From an uncultured Verrucomicrobia subdivision 3 bacterium (GTDB taxonomy: Bacteria; Verrucomicrobiota; Verrucomicrobiae; Limisphaerales; UBA11358): a DNA stretch of 5,892 nt. Position 1 is the stretch's first letter. Every line of letters begins with the position of its first letter. The notes under the pieces are model-generated. The model saw nothing but the letters and a program-made list of their open reading frames with translations. It ran no database searches and had not been told where the DNA came from. The stretch spans positions 1 to 5,892 of the forward strand of contig CAINDH010000146.1 in NCBI GenBank assembly GCA_903847285.1, read 5' to 3'. The position numbers were made by a program, and so were the translations under genes. Below are positions 1 through 5,291 of this stretch, in pieces.

Positions 1-747
1 ATTCAAAATATTTATCGGCACGACGTTCGCGCCGATTTCTTTGAGCGTGAAGGCGAGGTCGCAACGGTCGGCGCGCGTCTCGCCCATGCCGATGATGCCG
101 CCGGAACAAATCTTGATGCCGGCCTTTTTCAGGTAGCCGATGGTTTCGAGCCGGTCATCGAACGTGTGCGTGGAGCAGGTCTGCGGAAAAAAGCGGCGCG
201 AGCTTTCGAGGTTGTGGCCGTAACATTCGAGCCCGGCTTCCTTCAGGCGATTCGCGACTTCCTGTTTCTTGATGATGCCGAGCGAGGCGTCGGGGCGCGT
301 CTTGCCACCGGCTTTCAATTCGCGGATGCGGTCGCAGACTTCATCGAGCATCGGGCCTTCGTTCAGACCTTTCCAGGCGGCGACGAGGCCGACAGCGGTG
401 ACTTGATTCTTGTTTGCTTCATCCGCGGCTTCGTTCACCGGCTCGGGTTCGATGAAACCATATTTCGGCGAGCCGGTCTGGTAATGCGATGACTGCGAAC
501 AGAAGCTGCAATTCTCGGAGCACGCGCCCGCCTTGGCGTTGACGATGGAGCAAAGGTGAATCTTGTTGCCTTTGAACTGCTCGCGAATGCGGTTCGCCCA
601 CGAGAGCAAATCAAGGATGTCGGCGGAAGATTCGAGATTGAATAGCCACGTCGCTTCGTCGCGCGTGATGTGTCCGCCGCCGAGAACGCGTCCGCCGAGA
701 GCGGAAAGTTTCTGATGATTGGTCGCGTCAACTGATGTAGCGGTCAT
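1..747 (-). CDS. bioB: Biotin synthase BioB (3' end cut off by window edge)
   Basis: Radical SAM enzyme that inserts sulfur into dethiobiotin to make biotin, the last step of the pathway, in the cytoplasm. I translated 249 residues from the ATG at 747 to the left edge; the family is usually 320-350 residues, so roughly the last quarter is missing. Seen directly: the radical SAM cluster motif CSENCSFCSQ (Cys76, Cys80, Cys83), preceded by the BioB-typical INAK-like stretch (IVNAKAGA), then YGHNLE (176-181), THTFDDR (193-199), ICSGGIIGMGE (213-223) and VPIN near the edge. Oddity: the positions of the E. coli [2Fe-2S] ligands Cys97 and Cys128 appear to be Gly120 and Asp153, while Cys214 (E. coli Cys188) is kept and extra cysteines occur at 175 and 191. 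This resembles the BioB class of many anaerobes. The start is the first ATG after the in-frame stop of the preceding gene; no clear Shine-Dalgarno precedes it. It lies 42 bases behind the cytochrome gene, possibly co-transcribed. Confidence 0.93.
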   Translation of the reverse strand, partial: MTATSVDATNHQKLSALGGRVLGGGHITRDEATWLFNLESSADILDLLSWANRIREQFKGNKIHLCSIVNAKAGACSENCSFCSQSSHYQTGSPKYGFIEPEPVNEAADEANKNQVTAVGLVAAWKGLNEGPMLDEVCDRIRELKAGGKTRPDASLGIIKKQEVANRLKEAGLECYGHNLESSRRFFPQTCSTHTFDDRLETIGYLKKAGIKICSGGIIGMGETRADRCDLAFTLKEIGANVVPINILN

Positions 748-764
748 GGTTGACAGGATAGCGG

Positions 765-780
765 GCGGAAGTTTTTCCGC
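765..780. repeat. Short inverted repeat in the cytochrome-bioB gap
   Basis: A perfect 6-base inverted repeat (GCGGAA / TTCCGC) with a 4-base loop lies in the 42-base gap before bioB, about 17 bases upstream of its ATG. On the coding (minus) strand it is not followed by a T run, so it does not look like an intrinsic terminator. It could be a weak mRNA processing or stability hairpin, or chance. Confidence 0.3.
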
Positions 781-789
781 AAGCGCGCT

Positions 790-1713
790 TCACTTCGCCG
801 GTTCATTCGTCGCGGCGGACGGATGCACGGCGTTGAGATACTGCGCGAGTGAGGCGATTTGCAAATCATTCAATGGCCCGCCCTGCGAACTGGCCCACGC
901 CGGCATCAGCGAGCCGGGTTTGCCGAAAGTGATCCATGTGCGCCAGAATTCTTCGCTGGTCGGCACTTTCAACTTGGCCAAATCTGGAACCATTGTGGCG
1001 CGATGCTCGGCGTCATGGCAGATGGCGCAAGCGCTCTTGTAAAGCTCCGCTCCGTGACGGCCTTCGACATTTTTCAAATGGCACGATGCGCAATCACCTT
1101 TGAACACCGCTTGCCGATCCACTTTCGCCGCCGCGATGCCTGCCGCTTTCTGTTCCTCGCTCATCTGGATGACAGGAGGCGGCGTTAGGTTGATGCGCAA
1201 CATAAGGTCGCGTTTCCCCTTGTCGGTGGTGACGGTGACCGTCTTGAAGAGCGTGCCGCTCTTGCCGTGGAGATCCACACTAAACTTCATTGATCCCGCG
1301 CCACCCGGAGGGATTGTCCACGGCACTGGCGGCAATTCAGCCGTAGTGCAACCACAGCCCGGATGCACGTTTAAGATCGTTATATTGCATGGCGTGACAG
1401 AGTTGGTAAAGCTGACGATGTTCGTAGCTGTCTCGGTGATGTTGGTGATCAACGTGAGGTCTGTGATCGTGGCAATGTTAGTGAAACTGAAGGTAAACTT
1501 CGCCGCGTCCCCGCCCTCGATTGCATCCACCGCCTTAAGTGTCGCATCCCAAGCAATGACCCCGTCGGGCAGCGGATCGTTTTGGTGCGTGGTGTCCGGC
1601 ACATAAACGGGCGCAGTGGCAATTTCGTTGGAAGGTTGCGCCAAGGCGGAAATAATTCCGGCAGCAAAAAATAATGCGACGACAATGACGGGCAGCATCC
1701 GATGAAATTTCAT
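790..1713 (-). CDS. Exported DUF1573 - cytochrome c fusion protein
   Basis: Predicted periplasmic or secreted electron-transfer protein of 307 residues; partner and exact role unknown. A signal peptide is visible: charged MKFHR, a hydrophobic core (about 7-22) and an AxA-like cleavage site SALA|Q after residue 25. Residues about 60-180 resemble DUF1573, an Ig-like domain, with the hallmark HPGCGCTTAE (117-126) and the PPGGAGSMKFSVDLHGKSG turn region. Between FSFTN (75-79) and ITILNVHPGC there is an extra Thr/Asn/Ile-rich stretch not usual for the domain. The C-terminal part has two haem c motifs, CASCH (208-212) and CAICH (229-233). A likely Met axial ligand at 270 sits in SLMPAW, and the helix LNDLQIASLAQYL ends the class I cytochrome fold. 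It starts 42 bases after leuA and ends 42 bases before bioB, all on the same strand. No strong Shine-Dalgarno precedes the ATG; Met6 is a poorer start because it would trim the positively charged n-region. Confidence 0.85.
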   Translation of the reverse strand: MKFHRMLPVIVVALFFAAGIISALAQPSNEIATAPVYVPDTTHQNDPLPDGVIAWDATLKAVDAIEGGDAAKFTFSFTNIATITDLTLITNITETATNIVSFTNSVTPCNITILNVHPGCGCTTAELPPVPWTIPPGGAGSMKFSVDLHGKSGTLFKTVTVTTDKGKRDLMLRINLTPPPVIQMSEEQKAAGIAAAKVDRQAVFKGDCASCHLKNVEGRHGAELYKSACAICHDAEHRATMVPDLAKLKVPTSEEFWRTWITFGKPGSLMPAWASSQGGPLNDLQIASLAQYLNAVHPSAATNEPAK

Positions 1714-1755
1714 GCCGGAAAAATTACGCCCAACGCCGCGCTTTGACGAGCGGAA

Positions 1756-3426
1756 TCACGCCAGCCGATTGAGCGCGCTCAAGACGGCCTTGATGGAGGC
1801 GAGTTCGATGTTCGTATCCACGCCCGCACCCCAGCGGGTTTTTCCATCGGCAGTTTTGATTTGGATATAAGAAATCGCCGCCGCCGTCTCGCCAGAGCTC
1901 AAGGCGTGTTCAGCGTAATTGGCAATTTCAAATTTGGGAACTCCCAACGTGCTAAAGCCGTGAACTAACGCGGCGAGCGGGCCATTGCCCTCGCCCGAAA
2001 ACTCCACGGCTTGGCCACTACGGAACATTTTGGCGGCACATTTCACCACGCCGTTTTTGCTCTCCGTCTCAAACGAGTGGAGCGACCATGGTAAACTACG
2101 TTCGACATATTCCTTCCAGAACATCGCCTTGAGTTCCGCGCCGCTGACTTCGCGACCGAGCTTGTCCACCGCGTCGTTAGCGATGGGACCGAACTCGCGT
2201 TGAAAATCTTTCGGCAACAAAATGCCGAACTCGCTTTCAAGCAAGTAGGCAACGCCGCCTTTGCCGGACTGCGAGTTGACACGAATCACTTCGCGGTATT
2301 CGCGTCCGATGTCCGCCGGGTCAATCGTGAGATACGGCACGTCCCAATGAGCTTTGCTTCCATTTTGATCGCGTTCAGATAAGCCTTTTTTGATGGCGTC
2401 CTGATGCGAACCGCTGAACGCAGTGAAGACGAGTTCGCCTGCATACGGCTGACGTGGCGGCACGGTCATGCCGGTGCTGCGCTCATACACGTCAATGATT
2501 GAAGCGAGGTTGGAGAAATCTAATTTCGGATTAATGCCGTGCATGTAGAGATTTAACGCCACGGTCACGATGTCCAGATTGCCCGTGCGCTCGCCGTTGC
2601 CAAACAACGTGCCTTCCACACGATCTGCACCGGCCAACATTCCCAATTCCGTCGCGGCCACGCCGGTGCTGCGGTCATTGTGTGTGTGCAGACTGACGAT
2701 GACAGATTCGCGGTTCTTGAGGTTACGGCACATCCATTCGATCTGGTCGGCATAGACATTCGGCATGGCAACTTCTACCGTGTCCGGCAGATTCAAAATC
2801 ATTTTATGCTGCGGCGTCGGCTGCCACACATCCATGACAGCCTCGGAAATTTCCTTCGCGTATTCCACTTCCGTCATGCTGAAACTTTCCGGCGAATACT
2901 GGAGCATCACCTCCGTGCCGCCAGCGGTGAGCCGGTGCAAACGATCTTTAATCATCTTCGCGCCGTTCACTGCGATGGCCTTGATTTCGGCCTTCGACTT
3001 GCCGAACACGACGCGGCGCTGCGCGGGCGACGTCGAATTATACATGTGGATGATGACCTTCTTCGCGCCGATGAGCGACTCGACGGTGCGTTCGATCAGA
3101 TCCTCACGCGCCTGCACCAACACCTGCAACCAGACGTCGTCCGGCGCGTGACCCTTCTCGATGAGCAAACGGTTGAAGGCAAATTCCGTGTTCGACGCCG
3201 AGGGAAAACCCACTTCGATTTCCTTGAAACCAATTTTCACGAGCGTCTGAAACAATTCCAACTTCTGCGATATATTCATCGGCACGGCGAGCGCCTGATT
3301 GCCATCGCGCAAATCCACGCTGCACCAGCGCGGAGCGTGCGTGAGAACGCGGCTCGGCCACTGGCGGTCGGACAACTTCGGCGCGTGTTGGAACGGCTGG
3401 TATTTCTTGGACGGTTCTTTTTGCAT
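1756..3426 (-). CDS. leuA: 2-isopropylmalate synthase, type 2 (LeuA)
   Basis: First committed step of leucine biosynthesis: condenses acetyl-CoA with 2-oxoisovalerate to 2-isopropylmalate, in the cytoplasm. It has 556 residues, the size of the long actinobacterial/yeast-like LeuA form. Residues about 30-310 form the TIM-barrel catalytic domain, with the metal and catalytic motif DLRDGNQ (38-44), EVGFPSAS (71-78), the metal-binding HTHND (247-251) and the family signature GNGERTGNLD (276-285). RVNSQSGKGGVAYLLE (382-397) belongs to the linker subdomain. Residues about 455-556 are the C-terminal LeuA dimer domain, which binds leucine for feedback inhibition; EGNGP is at 479-483. The ATG is preceded by AAGAAAG with 7-base spacing and gives the usual N terminus of the family, so the start is secure. 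Upstream is an apparent leucine leader-peptide attenuator ending about 40 bases before the start, so both enzyme and transcript are probably leucine-controlled. The cytochrome gene and bioB follow on the same strand. Confidence 0.97.
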   Translation of the reverse strand: MQKEPSKKYQPFQHAPKLSDRQWPSRVLTHAPRWCSVDLRDGNQALAVPMNISQKLELFQTLVKIGFKEIEVGFPSASNTEFAFNRLLIEKGHAPDDVWLQVLVQAREDLIERTVESLIGAKKVIIHMYNSTSPAQRRVVFGKSKAEIKAIAVNGAKMIKDRLHRLTAGGTEVMLQYSPESFSMTEVEYAKEISEAVMDVWQPTPQHKMILNLPDTVEVAMPNVYADQIEWMCRNLKNRESVIVSLHTHNDRSTGVAATELGMLAGADRVEGTLFGNGERTGNLDIVTVALNLYMHGINPKLDFSNLASIIDVYERSTGMTVPPRQPYAGELVFTAFSGSHQDAIKKGLSERDQNGSKAHWDVPYLTIDPADIGREYREVIRVNSQSGKGGVAYLLESEFGILLPKDFQREFGPIANDAVDKLGREVSGAELKAMFWKEYVERSLPWSLHSFETESKNGVVKCAAKMFRSGQAVEFSGEGNGPLAALVHGFSTLGVPKFEIANYAEHALSSGETAAAISYIQIKTADGKTRWGAGVDTNIELASIKAVLSALNRLA

Positions 3427-3433
3427 GGTCTGG

Positions 3434-3440
3434 CTTTCTT
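3434..3440 (-). promoter_or_regulatory. Ribosome binding site of leuA
   Basis: AAGAAAG lies 7 bases before the leuA ATG on the minus strand. It is a moderate Shine-Dalgarno match, is the best in the window, and supports the ATG at 3426 over the out-of-frame ATG at 3451. Confidence 0.5.
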
Positions 3441-3465
3441 ATTATTGCCATCCGGCGGCGCGGTT

Positions 3466-3500
3466 AAAACAAAAAACCCACCGCCGTTCGGCAGTGGGTT
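3466..3500 (-). terminator. Attenuator terminator in the leuA leader
   Basis: On the minus strand the arms AACCCACTGCC (3500-3490) and GGCGGTGGGTT (3485-3475) form an 11-pair stem with a GAAC loop and a single G-U wobble. A U-rich tail follows immediately (TTTT-G-TTTT, 3474-3466, after the two T of the stem). This is a strong intrinsic terminator reading toward leuA. It sits about 40 bases before the leuA ATG with no minus-strand gene upstream inside the intergenic region that it could be ending, except the leader peptide. On the plus strand no T run follows the hairpin, so it is not a terminator for the divergent transcript. Its location and its overlap with an alternative pairing (3490-3537) make it the terminator of an attenuator. 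Confidence 0.88.
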
Positions 3501-3537
3501 GGTTAAATTCTGGTGAAGTAATCAAAACCCGACTGCC
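3490..3537 (-). promoter_or_regulatory. Antiterminator hairpin of the leu attenuator
   Basis: The segment GGCAGTCGGGTT (minus strand, 3537-3526) is the reverse complement of the terminator's 5' arm AACCCACTGCC (3500-3490) apart from one bulged C. It can therefore form an 11-pair stem across a loop of about 25 bases. Because it uses the same arm as the terminator, the two structures exclude each other. The segment coincides with the last five sense codons of the leader peptide, just before its TGA. A ribosome finishing the peptide would cover it and permit termination, while one stalled at the upstream Leu triplet would leave it free to form the antiterminator. This is the classical geometry of amino-acid attenuation; the pairing is seen by eye, without energy calculation. 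Confidence 0.82.
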
Positions 3538-3587
3538 GCGCTGGTCAGCAGCGCGTTCGTAAGCAGCAGGTTTAGATTTATTTTCAC
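3522..3587 (-). CDS. Leucine-rich leader peptide of leuA (LeuL-like)
   Basis: A 21-codon reading frame starts with GTG at 3587 and ends with TGA at 3522-3524. The peptide begins MKINLNLLLTNALL and ends in AAVGF. Six of its 21 residues are leucine: Leu5 (CTA), Leu7-9 (CTG CTG CTT) and Leu13-14 (CTG CTG). The role would be to sense charged leucyl-tRNA by ribosome stalling; the peptide itself is probably discarded. The frame is bounded upstream by an in-frame TAG (3597-3599), and GTG is the only usual start codon between that stop and the Leu cluster. A three-codon ATG-AAT-TAG lies just before. No good Shine-Dalgarno precedes the GTG, which is the weakest part of the case. Supporting it are the position ahead of leuA, the terminator 22 bases after the stop, and the antiterminator segment within its last codons. 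I give no symbol because it is not homologous in sequence to enterobacterial leuL as far as I can tell. Confidence 0.78.
   Translation of the reverse strand: MKINLNLLLTNALLTSAAVGF
3537..3555 (-). promoter_or_regulatory. Pause (1:2) hairpin within the leader peptide frame
   Basis: CGCGCTG (3555-3549) pairs perfectly with CAGCGCG (3543-3537) around a 5-base loop, over codons 11-17 of the leader peptide. It abuts and shares one base with the antiterminator segment. In addition, Leu codon pairs CTGCTG at 3569-3564 or 3551-3546 can pair (with one G-U) with CGGCAG at 3538-3533, the first half of that segment. Either pairing would act as the protector structure of a leader with no ribosome on it. 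Confidence 0.6.
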
Positions 3588-3645
3588 GGCACGACACTAA
3601 TTCATTTTCTTTGTCTTGTCATCGGCAAAATTGTTGAATGGCTTG

Positions 3646-5247
3646 ATGACGAACACGCCCAACAGCCAACCAACCGCCCGCTTGCGGTGGGATGCCGACT
3701 GCTGGCTCGCCGTGATGGCTACGGTCGCGGTATTGGCGCTACATCTTTATTTTCTCCACATCGTCGGTGGACTCTGGCGCGACGAGGTCAATTCCTTGAA
3801 TCTCGCCCAAGGCGAATTTAAAAATCTTACGCACGACTCGTTCCCGATTTTGTTTCCCCTGCTCCTGCGCGGCTGGAGCGCGCTCGGCCTGGCACATTCC
3901 GATCTTGCTGCGCGCTGCTTCGGTGCGCTACTCGGACTAGGACTCACAGCGGTTTTTTGGTGCGCCGCCTGGTGGATGCGCCGCGTGCCGCCGCTGTGGT
4001 CACTCGTCTTCATGGCGCTCAACGCGTGGGTGATTTACTACGCCGCCTCATTGCGCGCTTACGGCCTTGGCAGTGCGATGATTGCACTCTGCGCTGCATG
4101 CGCGTGGCGCTTCGTCCAAAATCCCGGAAGGAATTCCTGGCTGCTGTTCATGGCCAGCGCGGTATTAAGCGTCCAGACACTCTATCAAAACTCCGTTCTG
4201 GTGGCCGCCGTCTGCGGCGGCGCGTGCGCGGTGTTGGTGCGCCAGAAAAAACTCAATCTCATTGCCGCGGTATTTCTCGCCGGACTCGTCGCGGCCATTT
4301 CGTTGCTGCCGTATTTGCAGAATATCGCCGGCATGCCACAGGGCGCATCGCCACTGCGGATGGATTTTGATTGGCAAACGGCGCTAACGCACCTCGACAC
4401 GCTGCTCGCTTTTCCAATGCCTGAATTTTTCTGGGTGTGGGTAGCACTCGCTGGATTGGTCCTGCTCCGGGCTGTCACAGATAATGTTTCCGGCCGACGC
4501 AATGACCTCGCCCTCTTCAGTGCGGTGACGATGGCTTCCGGCGCAGCGGCGTTTTGGGTATTTTTGAGACTGGCAAATTTCCCTGTGCAACCGTGGTATT
4601 TCCTGCCCCCCGTTGCGCTCGCCGCCGTATGCATGGAAGCCTTGTTACCGCGGCCCGCCGGAAAATTTCGCGCCGCCATGTTTGGCGGATTGGCAGCGAC
4701 GGCAGCTATTTCCGCCATCTTCGCCGTGCGCGTGCTAGACTATCGCTTCTCCAATGTGCCGCTGCTCGCCAAAAAAATTTCCGCGAGTGCAGGCACGAAT
4801 GATCTAGTCATCGTCACGCCGTGGCAGATCGGCATCACCTTCGCTCGCTACTTCCACAGCCCTTGCGGCTGGACCACCGTTCCGCCGATGGCCGACCACA
4901 CCGCGCATCGATTTGATTTGATCCAGTTGCAGATGGCCAACACGAATGTGATGCAGCCGGTGCTAGAAAATATCTCTTCGACCCTGCGCAGCGGAGGCAC
5001 CGTGTGGGTGGTGGGCGGAATCAATGAAACCAGCGGAACGAACGCACCATTGTCTCTGCCACCACCGCCCTTGCCGAGGAGCGGCTGGAATGAAACGCCT
5101 TATCGAATTACCTGGAACAACCAACTTGGCTGGCTGCTACACAATCACGCGACCAACATCGAATGTTTGGACAAAGGCTTTGCTGAAGACGTGAATCTCA
5201 ACGAACGTGTTGCAGCCTACAAAGTGACCGGCTGGACTGGGCAATAA
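3646..5247 (+). CDS. GT-C membrane glycosyltransferase (GT39/ArnT-like)
   Basis: Integral membrane protein of 533 residues, probably transferring a sugar from a polyprenyl-phosphate donor to an acceptor on the outer face of the cytoplasmic membrane; donor and acceptor unknown. About 11 hydrophobic segments are visible between residues 20 and 364. Right after the first is the loop motif WRDEV (44-48), whose Asp46-Glu47 corresponds to the acidic catalytic pair in the first outer loop of GT-C enzymes of the PMT/ArnT type. SLRAYGLG (135-142) fits the conserved Arg-x-Tyr region of the same family. Residues about 370-533 form a soluble, presumably periplasmic tail with a short proline run (LPPPPLP, about 471-477). 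I chose ATG at 3646; a TTG at 3616 would add ten residues (ending NGL before the Met) but would push further into the region that should hold the leu promoter. No clear Shine-Dalgarno supports either. It is divergent from leuA and convergent with lysC; there is no neighbouring polysaccharide gene to suggest a pathway. Confidence 0.8.
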   Translation: MTNTPNSQPTARLRWDADCWLAVMATVAVLALHLYFLHIVGGLWRDEVNSLNLAQGEFKNLTHDSFPILFPLLLRGWSALGLAHSDLAARCFGALLGLGLTAVFWCAAWWMRRVPPLWSLVFMALNAWVIYYAASLRAYGLGSAMIALCAACAWRFVQNPGRNSWLLFMASAVLSVQTLYQNSVLVAAVCGGACAVLVRQKKLNLIAAVFLAGLVAAISLLPYLQNIAGMPQGASPLRMDFDWQTALTHLDTLLAFPMPEFFWVWVALAGLVLLRAVTDNVSGRRNDLALFSAVTMASGAAAFWVFLRLANFPVQPWYFLPPVALAAVCMEALLPRPAGKFRAAMFGGLAATAAISAIFAVRVLDYRFSNVPLLAKKISASAGTNDLVIVTPWQIGITFARYFHSPCGWTTVPPMADHTAHRFDLIQLQMANTNVMQPVLENISSTLRSGGTVWVVGGINETSGTNAPLSLPPPPLPRSGWNETPYRITWNNQLGWLLHNHATNIECLDKGFAEDVNLNERVAAYKVTGWTGQ

Positions 5248-5277
5248 AAAAGCCGACGCCTTGCGACGGCGGCTTTT
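5248..5277. terminator. Bidirectional intrinsic terminator between glycosyltransferase gene and lysC
   Basis: AAAAGCCG (5248-5255) pairs with CGGCTTTT (5270-5277), extended inward by a further few pairs with mismatches around a TTGC loop. The plus strand has TTTT at the end of the stem, and the minus strand has six T (5251-5246). The hairpin sits directly after the glycosyltransferase stop codon and 14 bases beyond the lysC stop, so it serves both convergent genes. The T run is better for the lysC direction. Confidence 0.85.
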
Positions 5278-5291
5278 GATATATCCAAATC

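Noticed and set aside
1100..1606. Plus-strand open frame (168 codons) opposite the cytochrome gene
   Set aside because: Antisense shadow of a gene with a signal peptide and CxxCH motifs; no domain, and no ribosome binding site seen.
1702..1713. 12-base palindrome ATGAAATTTCAT at the cytochrome start codon
   Set aside because: It consists of the first four codons (Met-Lys-Phe-His) and has no loop; most likely chance and not an operator.
3104..3451. Minus-strand frame starting at an ATG 25 bases before leuA
   Set aside because: Overlaps the leuA start in another frame; the translation is low in conserved features, and the better Shine-Dalgarno serves leuA.
2680..3516. Long plus-strand open frame (278 codons) opposite leuA
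   Set aside because: It is the antisense shadow of the strongly conserved leuA frame; its His/Arg-rich translation has no recognisable domain.
3600..3628. Possible minus-strand promoter (TTGCCG, 17 bases, ATGAAT)
   Set aside because: Spacing is right but the -10 match is only three of six, and transcription would start only a few bases before the leader GTG; not strong enough to annotate.
3427..3645. T-box or leucine-sensing riboswitch ahead of leuA
   Set aside because: No T-box consensus sequence or specifier-loop architecture was found; the Leu-rich frame and overlapping hairpins explain the region better.
3616..3645. TTG start for the glycosyltransferase gene
   Set aside because: Adds ten unremarkable residues with no Shine-Dalgarno; the ATG at 3646 already gives a normal N terminus before the first membrane segment.
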